Source: JBEPVZ01 sp041690695 | Lineage (GTDB): Bacteria; Patescibacteriota; Microgenomatia; Daviesbacterales; UBA10151 | Assembly (NCBI GenBank): GCA_041690695.1 | Contig: JBEPVZ010000011.1 | Location: 1 to 34,696 of the forward strand | Reading direction: 5' to 3' | Length of the DNA: 34,696 nucleotides | Part shown: one piece after another, positions 1 through 7,282 of the stretch | How the letters are laid out: each line of letters opens with the position of its first letter | Position numbering within the stretch: position 1 is the first letter of the stretch | Made by a program: the position numbers and the translations under genes | Notes under the pieces: generated by a model | What the model was told of the DNA's origin: nothing | Seen by the model: the letters and a program-made list of their open reading frames with translations, nothing else | Databases searched by the model: none

Positions 1-172
1 GACCCAAACTAGTTATCGTTATCAACTTGGACGTGATAAGGATTAGATGATTTGAAGAGCTAACTGTTGATTGATCGGCTGGACTAATTAGGACCGGAAG
101 ATCTGAGGCCTGTGACGGGAGTGGAATTAATAGAGCCAAAAGTGATAGCAGTAGGATAATTCCTTGCTTCAC
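1..172 (-). CDS. Partial secreted protein, N-terminus only
   Basis: The reading frame opens with GTG at 172-170 and runs without a stop off the left edge, so only about 57 residues are visible. The N-terminus is a clear Sec signal peptide: Lys at position 2, a leucine-rich core, then a likely cleavage after Ser-Gln-Ala. The mature part begins with a Pro/Ser-rich stretch (VLISPADQSTVSS) of the kind that precedes Ig-like or fibronectin-like beta domains, but too little is present to name a family. It lies 17 bases after the M23 peptidase stop on the same strand and could be co-transcribed. No convincing Shine-Dalgarno precedes the GTG and no better start exists in frame. The function is unknown. 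The gene call rests on the signal peptide and the open frame. Confidence 0.55.
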   Translation of the reverse strand, partial: MKQGIILLLSLLALLIPLPSQASDLPVLISPADQSTVSSSNHLILITSKLITITSLG

Positions 173-189
173 AAAGCGTGGTCTTACAA

Positions 190-1365
190 CTAAATAACGT
201 GGAGGTAAAGAGAGGAAGTGCCATCGCCATGGTCAACACGTTTGTAATGAAGTGTTCCACCTCCACATGCAATTCCACCCTGATAAAGGGTGCCATCATG
301 AATAGCATGGACTGCTAAACTGCTACTTGAGAACATATCAATTCCGGTATGCCCTGGTGGGTTAGAATACCAACCATGTTGTGCCCACCAAGTATTTCCA
401 AAACCTTGTTCTATTCTTATTGGATCTGAGATAGGCCAATCCCAGCTGCCGGTAAAGGAGAAGGGGCTATCCGGCGAGTTGTCGAATGCGACGCTTTTAT
501 TTGAGAGGAAATTACTTGGGTTGCGGAGTTGATTATTTTGATGAACTTCAAAGTGGAGATGAGTGCCGCTTGAGCATGCACTTGCACCTAAAATCATATT
601 ACCAATGGCATCGCCCTTTGAAACTTGTCCATTCTGAACCTCGTTTCCGCCACCGCTTAAAATTGATAAAATAGCTTGTTGTTCTGCTAAGGCTGCTTCA
701 ATTTTTTGTTGATATACTGACTCATTATTTTGGGTAATTCTGAGTAATTGATCTTTGGCCGTTTTTTGGGTGGTTAAATCTTGTTGGTATGTTTTGAGAT
801 CTGCTTGAAGCTTGGTTTCTTGTTGTTGGCGAGTTTGACGATCTTGTTGTTGGTCGTGATAAGCCGTTTTAGTGGCTTGGAGCTGGTATAAGACCTTTTT
901 ATCGTTAGCTTGAATAACTTCGGTATATTTAAGTCGCTCCAAGAGATCACTAAAGCCATTAGACGAAAAGATCAGATCGACTGGGGTAACATTGCCATAT
1001 TTATAAGTTTCGACAATCCGATCGAGTAAAACTTGGGATAAACTATCGACACTGCCAGAAATTCGGGTAATTCGGCCCGATAAATCGCCAATCTCTTGCT
1101 CAAGCTTAGCAATTTCAAAGTTAGTTTCTTCTATTTTTGAGGTGGTTAATTTAGTTTGGGTATCGATTAAGTTTAATTGGGATTGGAGAGTTTTTTCTTG
1201 TCCTCGGGCGTCATTGAGAGCTTTTTGGGTTTGATTAATATAATCATCACAAGCTTGTTGTTGATCTGGGTTATTACAGGGATCATCGTCCGCCAAAACT
1301 TTAGATTGTAAAGATATAAAAATTGCCCCGACGGCCAGCGTAACTAGAAGTAATTTTTTAATCAT
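190..1365 (-). CDS. Secreted coiled-coil M23 (LytM) peptidase, permuted catalytic domain
   Basis: This is a predicted murein hydrolase of the EnvC/PcsB/CwlO type, 391 residues long. Residues 1-25 are a signal peptide. Residues about 30-235 are Gln/Lys/Glu-rich coiled coil. The rest carries all five LytM active-site residues, but in the wrong order. The segment normally at the C-terminus, with the HLH motif (H269, H271) and the following NP, comes first. The segment normally at the N-terminus, with HTGID (H339, D343) and YLH (H389), comes last, and the protein ends two residues after H389. It starts 7 bases after ftsX, matching the known FtsEX-hydrolase partnership in cell separation. The sequence CATAAT sits 6 bases before the ATG, so an extra promoter is possible. 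Peptidase family membership is firm; activity is inferred from intact ligands. Confidence 0.88.
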   Translation of the reverse strand: MIKKLLLVTLAVGAIFISLQSKVLADDDPCNNPDQQQACDDYINQTQKALNDARGQEKTLQSQLNLIDTQTKLTTSKIEETNFEIAKLEQEIGDLSGRITRISGSVDSLSQVLLDRIVETYKYGNVTPVDLIFSSNGFSDLLERLKYTEVIQANDKKVLYQLQATKTAYHDQQQDRQTRQQQETKLQADLKTYQQDLTTQKTAKDQLLRITQNNESVYQQKIEAALAEQQAILSILSGGGNEVQNGQVSKGDAIGNMILGASACSSGTHLHFEVHQNNQLRNPSNFLSNKSVAFDNSPDSPFSFTGSWDWPISDPIRIEQGFGNTWWAQHGWYSNPPGHTGIDMFSSSSLAVHAIHDGTLYQGGIACGGGTLHYKRVDHGDGTSSLYLHVI

Positions 1366-1372
1366 GAAGAGA

Positions 1373-2251
1373 TTATGCCTTAAGATAACGTCTGACGGCG
1401 CCGTATGACCCTAACCCACCAATAATAAAAGCCAGAAATAGATCAACCGCTAATAATTCAAGCATCAAAACTGGAGAAACTGGCAGAAGTTTAACTTCTT
1501 GAAGGCTTTGAGCAAGCAAGGGTGTAAAGTACCAAATTACGCCATAACTGACGGCCCAGGCTGTCAGTGCGCCAATTAAGCCATAAGTGATTCCTTCCAT
1601 AATAAAGGGGGCTCTAATAAACCAAGTTGAGGCACCGACCAGTTTCATAGTTGAAATCTCAGTTCGGCGTAAACGGATTTTAAAGCCGATAATAATCAGA
1701 ATGATTAAAACCGCAAAAGTCATCGATAAAATTGTGACTGAGCCGCCGACCCATCTGACAATCCGAGTGGCTTGACCTAGGGATTTAACAACGTCTTCTG
1801 GGTAAACAACTTCTTCAACGACCGGTTCCTTCTTTAAAACATCAGCAATTGGACCAAGGTCTTCGGGATTATTGGCGGAGATTTCGAGTGATGAAGGTAA
1901 GATATTGGCCGTGACAAGCTCAAGCAAGGTTGGATTGTCTTTATTACGATCTCTATAAATTTTAAGGGCATCCTCTTTTGAGACAAATTTGAGAGAAGTT
2001 ATCTTGCCGGTTTGATTAAGGGCATTTTCAATGGTTTGGACATCGCTATCTGTGACTTGGTCTTTAAAAAAGGCGATGGCTTGAGGTTTGCTTTCGTAAT
2101 AATGAAGGATGGTTTGTGAGCCTAAGGCGAGTAATGTAAAAACAGAAAAGACTAAAAAGGTTAAAAACATAACTAAAGAGGCGGTTAAGGCTTGATATGG
2201 TGAGCGTCTAATATTTCGACGAGTAATGCCAAGCGATTTAGTGAATTTCAT
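1373..2251 (-). CDS. ftsX: Cell-division ABC permease FtsX
   Basis: FtsX is the membrane half of the FtsEX complex, which transmits ATPase-driven changes to periplasmic or extracellular murein hydrolases at the septum. The 292-residue protein has the family layout: a cytoplasmic N-terminus ending in an RR motif, a first transmembrane helix, an extracytoplasmic domain of about 110 residues with the FVSKEDAL motif, and three C-terminal helices with the cytoplasmic RTEISTMKLVGAS motif. An in-frame ATG exists further upstream at 2287, but the start at 2251 is preferred because a strong Shine-Dalgarno (AGGAAGG, 2257-2263) lies 5 bases before it and the shorter product begins like other FtsX proteins. 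It overlaps ftsE by 14 bases, so the two are probably translationally coupled. Confidence 0.93.
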   Translation of the reverse strand: MKFTKSLGITRRNIRRSPYQALTASLVMFLTFLVFSVFTLLALGSQTILHYYESKPQAIAFFKDQVTDSDVQTIENALNQTGKITSLKFVSKEDALKIYRDRNKDNPTLLELVTANILPSSLEISANNPEDLGPIADVLKKEPVVEEVVYPEDVVKSLGQATRIVRWVGGSVTILSMTFAVLIILIIIGFKIRLRRTEISTMKLVGASTWFIRAPFIMEGITYGLIGALTAWAVSYGVIWYFTPLLAQSLQEVKLLPVSPVLMLELLAVDLFLAFIIGGLGSYGAVRRYLKA

Positions 2252-2924
2252 AGCGACCTTCCTGACTATCTTTATTGACGCGACCATCTTTAATAGCGAT
2301 AACTCGTCTTTTTAAAGTATTAACGATCTCTGCATTATGTGTCGCCATAATAACGGTTGTGCCCCATGAGTTAATCTCATGCAAGAGCTGAATAACTCCC
2401 CAGGCAGTTTGAGGATCTAAATCGCCAGTTGGCTCATCTGCTAGAAGTAGATCTGGTTTGCCAATAATTGATCTGGCGATGGCTGTCCGCTGAGCTTCTC
2501 CTCCGGATAATTGACCTGGGAAAAGGTTCCGTCTATTCCAGATCTCAAATAATTTAAGGATTCTCTCAACCTCTTTTCCGACTTCAGCATCGGGAGTATC
2601 CCGAACTTCAAGGGCGATGGCAACATTTTCAAAAACAGTTCGATCCTCAAGGAGTTTAAAATCTTGAAAAACAAATCCGATCTTGCGGCGATATTTGGGA
2701 AGATCCTTGATCTTAATTTTATTTAGATCAATATCATCAATCATGATTTTTCCAGCCGATGGGGTATACTCTTTGGCTAAAAGTCTGAGTAGGGTTGATT
2801 TACCAGCCCCCGAAGGGCCAACTATAAAGACAAACTCACCGCCTGAAATAGTTAAATTAACTTCATTTAAGGCAGTAATTGTGCTACTAAATCTTTTGCT
2901 AACATTCTCAAACTTTATAACCAT
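2238..2924 (-). CDS. ftsE: Cell-division ABC ATPase FtsE
   Basis: This is the cytoplasmic ATPase of FtsEX. All ABC motifs are present in 228 residues: Walker A GPSGAGKST (36-44), Q-loop FQDFKLL (from residue 86), signature LSGGE (139-143), Walker B with ADEPTGD (162-168) and the H-loop ATHN. The DFKLL following the Q-loop and the ADEPTGDLDP sequence are typical of FtsE rather than of general exporters. It sits 10 bases after the small membrane protein gene and overlaps ftsX, which together with the M23 gene forms a division/hydrolase-activation operon. The length is usual for the family, and ATPase identity is not in doubt. Confidence 0.95.
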   Translation of the reverse strand: MVIKFENVSKRFSSTITALNEVNLTISGGEFVFIVGPSGAGKSTLLRLLAKEYTPSAGKIMIDDIDLNKIKIKDLPKYRRKIGFVFQDFKLLEDRTVFENVAIALEVRDTPDAEVGKEVERILKLFEIWNRRNLFPGQLSGGEAQRTAIARSIIGKPDLLLADEPTGDLDPQTAWGVIQLLHEINSWGTTVIMATHNAEIVNTLKRRVIAIKDGRVNKDSQEGRYEIH

Positions 2925-2934
2925 TCATTGACAA

Positions 2935-3369
2935 TTATTTAACTTCAACCTTACCAACATCCATCAGCCAGCCTTCTTTAACAGCTTTTTGGGTTTCTCC
3001 GAAGACTTCAACTTGTTTGCCAACGTATTGGTTTAGATCAACAACTGAAGAAGTTAAGGCGACTGATTGAGCACCTTGGCGAACGAGTAGGTGAGTACCT
3101 TCACTATAATCGTTGGTTTCAGGTTTCTTTTGAATAACTCCTTCAGCAAAGTCTCGGAAAGTTTGTTGATCAGCACTGGCGCTCTTAGGTGCGCTACTAG
3201 AGAGTGGGCTTGAGATAGATGGAGTTGAGCCGTTATTATTGGTTTTAGCAATAACGTAGCCAGTTAAGGTTCCTAGAACTAATGCACCTGCCACGACACC
3301 ACCAAATAATTTAATGACTGAGTTGGAACTTGGCATGCGGCTAACGAATGACTTTTGGTCTTTTTCCAT
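2935..3369 (-). CDS. Membrane-anchored small protein with OB-like C-terminal domain
   Basis: The 144-residue protein has a short basic cytoplasmic N-terminus, one transmembrane helix (about residues 19-41), a Ser/Pro-rich linker (45-66) and a compact beta-rich C-terminal domain (about 88-143) containing VDLNQYVGKQVEVFGET and GWLMDVGKVEV. That pattern (a 'property of the bound string, then VGK-V-V-GET') resembles small OB-fold-like domains; the assignment is inference. It leads the ftsE-ftsX-M23 cluster, with only 10 bases before ftsE, so it is a candidate extracytoplasmic accessory of FtsEX or of the cell wall. A promoter just upstream (extended -10 TGC-TACAAT, 7 bases before ATG) suggests the operon starts here. 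It was not recognised as a named family. Confidence 0.8.
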   Translation of the reverse strand: MEKDQKSFVSRMPSSNSVIKLFGGVVAGALVLGTLTGYVIAKTNNNGSTPSISSPLSSSAPKSASADQQTFRDFAEGVIQKKPETNDYSEGTHLLVRQGAQSVALTSSVVDLNQYVGKQVEVFGETQKAVKEGWLMDVGKVEVK

Positions 3370-3376
3370 TAATTTT

Positions 3377-3385
3377 ATTGTAGCA
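3377..3385 (-). promoter_or_regulatory. Extended -10 (TGC-TACAAT), predicted leaderless start for the ftsEX cluster
   Basis: The hexamer TACAAT (5 of 6 to consensus) is preceded directly by TGC on the minus strand and ends 7 bases before the ATG at 3369. Transcription would therefore begin at or within a base or two of the start codon. It is one of several such arrangements in the window. Confidence 0.55.
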
Positions 3386-3398
3386 CAGTCTCAATATA

Positions 3399-3404
3399 CG
3401 GCAA
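3399..3404 (-). promoter_or_regulatory. Putative -35 element of the ftsEX cluster promoter
   Basis: TTGCCG read on the minus strand lies 16 bases upstream of the TACAAT -10 at 3382-3377. The spacing is acceptable and three of six positions match TTGACA, so the weak -35 would be helped by the extended -10 (TGC). Confidence 0.4.
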
Positions 3405-3413
3405 GAAGGTAGT

Positions 3414-4154
3414 TCAGAGTTCTGCAATACCGTGGGCTTGTTTATCGGTCGGACTAAGATGATTATATTCTCGCATTAAAAATGGTGCATGCTCACTTAA
3501 TTGATTGGCTAAGTTCTCAAAGGCGGTTCGGCAGTTTTCTTCTGTTAAGACGCCGACGGCCAAAGTGTGATGCAAAATACTTGTGGCCCGAGCTTTAGTG
3601 TAAATAAAAGTCGACTCAGAAAGCCTAGCTAATAGTTCATCAACTCGTTGGCTTTTGGATATTAAATAGGGCAGACGGAGATGCTCTGGCTCATCCCAAT
3701 ATCTTCTGGTTTGAGCATTGATCGATTCAATAAAGATTCGTGGAAGAGCATAACCAACGATTCCAGTCATCGGCGCAATATGGGTTTTATGTGAAGGTGG
3801 AACTGACTCCTCTTCGTAATGGCCAACTGGCTCATTAGCAAGCCGGAGGGTAGGAACGGTTAATCCACGGCACAAGAACGGATTTCTTTTGCCTTTAGCT
3901 TGAATATATCGAAACCATTGATTGACCTCTGAATAACGTTTGGCCATAGCGATGGGGCCATATTCGGTGTTAGCTGGATCAGTTAGCTCTAAGGCGATTG
4001 GACAACCATGCGACCAGGCTAGGTTTAAAGCCGTTTGACGAACTACCTCTGTATCCCTAGTTAGGTTAAGTTGGTGAGTTTCGTGGTCAGATAAACTATA
4101 TGTTCCAAAACCAAAACGGTGGCCGTTTCGATAATCTCCAGAGGCGATTTCCAT
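3414..4154 (-). CDS. Hypothetical soluble protein
   Basis: This is a 246-residue protein that I do not recognise. It has no signal peptide or membrane helix and is fairly rich in His, Arg and Glu. The N-terminal half contains short conserved-looking pieces (DYRNGHRFGFGTYSLSDHE, HGCPIALELTDP), and the C-terminal half looks alpha-helical (LLARLSESTF, ENLANQLSEH). No Walker, HExxH, DNA-binding or cysteine-cluster motif is visible. It is transcribed alone or with the downstream ftsEX cluster; it follows prfB on the same strand but has its own very good promoter (TTCACA, 17-base spacer, TATACT, then 8 bases to ATG). The strong promoter, clean start and codon use like the neighbours make it a real gene, with function unknown. 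Confidence 0.75.
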   Translation of the reverse strand: MEIASGDYRNGHRFGFGTYSLSDHETHQLNLTRDTEVVRQTALNLAWSHGCPIALELTDPANTEYGPIAMAKRYSEVNQWFRYIQAKGKRNPFLCRGLTVPTLRLANEPVGHYEEESVPPSHKTHIAPMTGIVGYALPRIFIESINAQTRRYWDEPEHLRLPYLISKSQRVDELLARLSESTFIYTKARATSILHHTLAVGVLTEENCRTAFENLANQLSEHAPFLMREYNHLSPTDKQAHGIAEL

Positions 4155-4162
4155 AATTGGGG

Positions 4163-4191
4163 AGTATATACTACCAAAAGTTGATTGTGAA
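4163..4191 (-). promoter_or_regulatory. Sigma-70-like promoter, predicted leaderless start
   Basis: On the minus strand TTCACA (4191-4186, 5 of 6 to TTGACA) is followed by a 17-base spacer and TATACT (4168-4163, 5 of 6 to TATAAT). The ATG of the 246-residue protein begins 8 bases after the -10, leaving essentially no 5' leader. This is the best-formed promoter in the window. Confidence 0.7.
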
Positions 4192-4209
4192 GCTATTCGA
4201 GAGATAGCT
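4191..4209 (-). repeat. Short inverted repeat at the prfB stop codon
   Basis: AGCTAT (4191-4196) and ATAGCT (4204-4209) form a perfect 6-bp stem with a 7-base loop. The distal arm overlaps the prfB TAG stop and the proximal arm touches the -35 of the next gene. It lacks a U-tract and is A/T-rich, so it is a poor intrinsic terminator. It may be incidental, an mRNA 3' structure, or an operator-like element. Confidence 0.3.
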
Positions 4210-5281
4210 AGTTTAACTTTCGAATCTCAGATTCTAAAAATATTGTCAGATCACCATCTAAAACCCCATCTGTATTGCTGGTTTCAGTACCTGTCCTTAA
4301 ATCTTTGACCATGTGGTAAGGATGTAAAACATAAGACCGAATCTGATTGCCCCATGAGGCTTGGACAAATCCGCCTTTAAGCTTATTGGTTTGCTCTTTA
4401 TTTTGAGCTTGCTGTAGGGCCCAGAGCTTAGCTCGAAGAACGGACATGGCATTCTCTCGATTTTGAAGTTGGGAACGTTCAGTTGAGGCGGTCACGACAA
4501 TGCCCGATGGAATATGTTTTATCCGAACCGCTGTTGAGACTTTATTGACGTTTTGGCCTCCTTTGCCGCCAGCTCTAAAAGCATCGAATTCGATCTCGCT
4601 ATCGGCAATTTCAATCTGGCTGTTTTGATCAAGGACTGGTAAAACTTCAACCAAGGCAAATGAGGTTTGTCTTAGGCTGTCAGCGTTAAAGGGTGACAAT
4701 CGAACTAGCCGATGAGTGCCAGCTTCACCCCGAAGGTAGCCATAGGCGTAAGGTTCGTGAATAATGATGGTCGCGGTTTTATAACCAGCTTCTTCGCCAA
4801 AATCCTCATCGGCCACCTCATATTCCCAGCCTGATTTTTCTAAAAATCGTAAATACATTCGGTAAAGCATGCCAGACCAATCCATGGCTTCAACTCCGCC
4901 AGAGCCTGAGTGAATTGATAAGATTGCCTCAGATTGATCATATTCTCCACCCAAAAATAGCCTGAGTTCTAGGCTTGAGAGGACTTTTTCAAGATCCTGA
5001 ACTTCGGTTTGTAAATCATCCAACATTGATTCTTCTTGGGAAATTTCTAAAGCATTATTAATCCGATCATTTAAGTTGAGTAAACTAGTATGAAGTTTAA
5101 TCTGATCAGCTAATTGTTTTGAAACTTTACGGGCATTTTCTTGGTTATCCCAAAAGCCGGGTTTTAAAGTTTCAGCTTCTAGTTCCCGAATTTGAGTTTG
5201 CAAAATGTCTAAGTCAAATTTATCGGTAATGGCTTTAAACCGACTTTGAAAATCTTTTAATTTTGTTTGAATGTCATCCAT
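4208..5281 (-). CDS. prfB: Peptide chain release factor 2
   Basis: RF2 recognises UAA and UGA and triggers release of the finished peptide. The 357-residue protein has the N-terminal coiled region, the tripeptide anticodon Ser-Pro-Phe (residues 196-198) that marks RF2 rather than RF1, and the catalytic GGQ (241-243) in the usual AGGKGGQNVNK context, then the conserved WGNQIRSYVLHPY block near the C-terminus. The ATG at 5281 is chosen over an in-frame TTG at 5302 because a TATAAT box occupies 5296-5291, just inside the longer version. The gene reads through in one frame, so the autoregulatory +1 frameshift found in many bacteria is absent. Its presence indicates that UGA is a stop in this organism. 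Confidence 0.95.
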   Translation of the reverse strand: MDDIQTKLKDFQSRFKAITDKFDLDILQTQIRELEAETLKPGFWDNQENARKVSKQLADQIKLHTSLLNLNDRINNALEISQEESMLDDLQTEVQDLEKVLSSLELRLFLGGEYDQSEAILSIHSGSGGVEAMDWSGMLYRMYLRFLEKSGWEYEVADEDFGEEAGYKTATIIIHEPYAYGYLRGEAGTHRLVRLSPFNADSLRQTSFALVEVLPVLDQNSQIEIADSEIEFDAFRAGGKGGQNVNKVSTAVRIKHIPSGIVVTASTERSQLQNRENAMSVLRAKLWALQQAQNKEQTNKLKGGFVQASWGNQIRSYVLHPYHMVKDLRTGTETSNTDGVLDGDLTIFLESEIRKLN

Positions 5282-5290
5282 TTCTAGCAA

Positions 5291-5296
5291 ATTATA
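5291..5296 (-). promoter_or_regulatory. -10 box (TATAAT) of prfB
   Basis: A perfect TATAAT on the minus strand ends 9 bases before the prfB ATG, predicting a leader of only a few bases. No good -35 is seen at 16-18 bases. Its position supports the shorter prfB start. Confidence 0.5.
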
Positions 5297-5332
5297 CTCC
5301 AAACTTGGATATTTACATTACTTTTCAAGTTT

Positions 5333-5338
5333 GATAAT
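5333..5338 (+). promoter_or_regulatory. -10 box (GATAAT) of the 153-residue protein gene
   Basis: GATAAT matches the consensus at 5 of 6 positions and ends 9 bases before the ATG at 5348. A TTTACA lies 15 bases upstream (5312-5317), a slightly short spacing. The 66 bases between prfB and this gene therefore hold two divergent promoters. Confidence 0.4.
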
Positions 5339-5347
5339 CTCAAAATT

Positions 5348-5809
5348 ATGGTAGGCCAAGAATCTGAAGTAGTCACCGAATATTCGTTATACCAATTAGA
5401 ACATGGCCAAAATATGAGCGTCGGGATGGCCGAAGGTGAAACCCGTGATTTAGGTGAGGGTTTAGAAGAAAGAACCTCCTACCAATTTGAAATAACTAGC
5501 TCCCCAGATGGTCAATCTGACCTGGTCGGGTTAAGATACGTGACTGTTTATCATACTACCCGATACCCAAATAATACTTATTTTTCTGCTCGAAGAGATG
5601 AGTTGTGTCGGAAAGAGCCAATGGAATTTCCTCGAGGTACTCGTTTTGAGCTGATTGATACTCTTCGGGACGGTTCTGATTATACTGATCTTAGTTCCCC
5701 GGTTTGGGCTTTTCAAGATCGTCGGTCCCGAATATTGGGCGGTAAGGCGGAATTGCCAGATGAACCACCTCGATTAAGAATAATTACTCCAAATACTCCG
5801 GAATTTTAA
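5348..5809 (+). CDS. Hypothetical small soluble protein
   Basis: The 153-residue, acidic protein has no signal peptide or membrane helix and is not recognised. The middle contains a beta-rich stretch (LVGLRYVTVYHTTRYPNNTYF) and one cysteine. The C-terminus is rich in Pro and Arg. It stands alone between the divergent prfB and the membrane glycosyltransferase gene that begins 34 bases downstream with its own -10 box. Codon use is like its neighbours. It could be a lineage-specific protein; there is no basis for a function. Confidence 0.65.
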   Translation: MVGQESEVVTEYSLYQLEHGQNMSVGMAEGETRDLGEGLEERTSYQFEITSSPDGQSDLVGLRYVTVYHTTRYPNNTYFSARRDELCRKEPMEFPRGTRFELIDTLRDGSDYTDLSSPVWAFQDRRSRILGGKAELPDEPPRLRIITPNTPEF

Positions 5810-5827
5810 AATTTTTGATTTAGCCTC

Positions 5828-5836
5828 TGGTATGAT
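5828..5836 (+). promoter_or_regulatory. Extended -10 (TGG-TATGAT), predicted leaderless start
   Basis: TATGAT (5831-5836) is preceded by TGG and followed by only 6 bases before the ATG at 5843. A -35 is not evident, as is common for extended -10 promoters. Confidence 0.5.
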
Positions 5837-5842
5837 CAAGGT

Positions 5843-7282
5843 ATGCCACCCTTCTTTCGTCGCTTAAAACTAGATTACTTGGTAATTGCCGGCATAAGTC
5901 TAATTGTTTACTTGCCAAGTCTATTTTACGGTTTTTCCCAAGATGATTTTATTCATCTATCCGCCGCATCAGCCAGTAATTTTTGGCAAGTCTTAAACTT
6001 TTTTAATCCGACCGCTCATTATCCCGATATCTTCTTTTATCGACCGTTAACGACTCAGTTTTGGTTTTTTATAAATACCCATCTGTTTGGCTTAAATCCG
6101 TTGCCCTTTCATATTGAAGCTTTAATTTTTCAAGCAGTTAATGCTTGCTTGTTTTATTTGGTTGTTAAAAAGCTTTGGAAAAGTGACAAAATTGCTTTAT
6201 TAAGTGGGCTTTTTTATGCTTTATCAGCCGCGCATTTTTTAAGCTTGTATTACATCTCAGCCTTTCAAGAAGTCGGCCGGATCTTTTTTCTATTGATTGC
6301 CATATTAACTTTCCTAAAATATCTGGATCACAAAAAACCGGTCTTTTATGCTTATTCGATAATTAGTTTTATTTTGGCACTCTTATCCAAAGAAACTAGC
6401 TTAATTCTGCCGTTAATCATGGTACCTATTTATATATTGTATTCTCGCCATCAATCTATCCGTGTATCACTAAAAGGGTTACTTCGACCATTAGCTGGTT
6501 TTGTGGCGGTTGCGGGATTGTTTATCACAATTCGGATAATTGGCTTTCAATCGATCTTTGGAGCTGGCGATTATCATCTGACTGCCTCTGTCGTTGAGAT
6601 ATTTCAAAATTTAAAATGGTATATCTTATGGAGTTTTGGTTTACCGGAAGCCTTGTCGACTTATCCGAGTTTAAAGCCCGATTCACTAATGGCTTTTAGT
6701 CGGGATCTGCCTCTCGGAGGAGTGGTTTTAGGTTTGTTTGGGATATTGGGGATAATGGTCATATTTCTGGTAATTAGGGAGATTGCGAAGCATAAAAAAA
6801 TTAATTCAAAATTAATAATTCTGAACTTTAGTTTATTTTTTATTGCACTCCTTCCGGTACTTTTTTTAAGTGGCCATAGATATCCTCAATATTTGGATTT
6901 GGCTTTTTTGGGGGTACTACCTCCACTGGCTTGGTTACTGACCAAAACGAGGTTGACCGGCTATCTAGCCATAATCATCTTTGTGCTGTTGCAATTATCC
7001 TCGCTCGAGTTAAGTCGTCAGAGTCATTGGAGTACTCACCGGAGCCAAGTCGCAGACTATTATCACCAAGAGCTTAATCAGTTGGTTGGCCAAACTGGTG
7101 CTAATTTAGTGATATTCACTGGCAGTCGATCCGAATTACAGCAAGTTTCATATGCTTTGGCCGGCGATTATGCAATTAGAGTTTGGTTCAATTGTCAAAT
7201 TGGCAAAGTTTTATATTTAACGCCCGAGCAGGCAATTGATACTGGTCGAAACGTCGTTATTTTGCCAGTTACTAAATATTAA
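5843..7282 (+). CDS. GT-C membrane glycosyltransferase (PMT/GT39-like)
   Basis: The 479-residue polytopic protein has around ten hydrophobic segments. The first extracytoplasmic loop has the acidic SQDDF motif (D34, D35) after the first helix and FYRPLT (65-70), both typical of the GT-C fold, which takes sugar from a polyprenyl-phosphate donor and transfers it on the outer face. A KETS sequence at a later loop is also common in this group. The C-terminal about 90 residues form a small non-membrane domain. It is separated from the larger glycan cluster and is convergent with the M41-like gene, whose stop codon overlaps its own (TTAA at 7279-7282). The acceptor and sugar cannot be told. Confidence 0.8.
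   Translation: MPPFFRRLKLDYLVIAGISLIVYLPSLFYGFSQDDFIHLSAASASNFWQVLNFFNPTAHYPDIFFYRPLTTQFWFFINTHLFGLNPLPFHIEALIFQAVNACLFYLVVKKLWKSDKIALLSGLFYALSAAHFLSLYYISAFQEVGRIFFLLIAILTFLKYLDHKKPVFYAYSIISFILALLSKETSLILPLIMVPIYILYSRHQSIRVSLKGLLRPLAGFVAVAGLFITIRIIGFQSIFGAGDYHLTASVVEIFQNLKWYILWSFGLPEALSTYPSLKPDSLMAFSRDLPLGGVVLGLFGILGIMVIFLVIREIAKHKKINSKLIILNFSLFFIALLPVLFLSGHRYPQYLDLAFLGVLPPLAWLLTKTRLTGYLAIIIFVLLQLSSLELSRQSHWSTHRSQVADYYHQELNQLVGQTGANLVIFTGSRSELQQVSYALAGDYAIRVWFNCQIGKVLYLTPEQAIDTGRNVVILPVTKY

Noticed and set aside
84..308. Minus-strand frame of 74 codons at the left end
   Set aside because: It overlaps the M23 gene in another frame, has no family resemblance, and conflicts with the signal-peptide frame starting at 172.
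190..1365. M23 C-terminus broken by a frameshift instead of permuted
   Set aside because: The sequence after the TAG does not resume a LytM C-terminal half in any minus frame; it encodes a signal peptide of a new protein, and the missing half is already present earlier in the same frame.
2239..2287. Upstream ATG at 2287 for ftsX
   Set aside because: It would overlap ftsE by 50 bases and bypass the strong Shine-Dalgarno at 2257-2263.
2441..2931. Extra frames inside ftsE on both strands
   Set aside because: They shadow a fully recognisable ABC ATPase and show no domain or start signal.
5190..5281. Programmed frameshift in prfB
   Set aside because: The frame is continuous from the ATG to the SPF and GGQ motifs, and no in-frame UGA with a slippery site occurs.
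5805..5825. A/T-rich palindromic stretch after the 153-residue gene as a terminator
   Set aside because: It has no G/C stem, only AATTTTAAAATTTTT-type symmetry that is common by chance in A/T-rich DNA.
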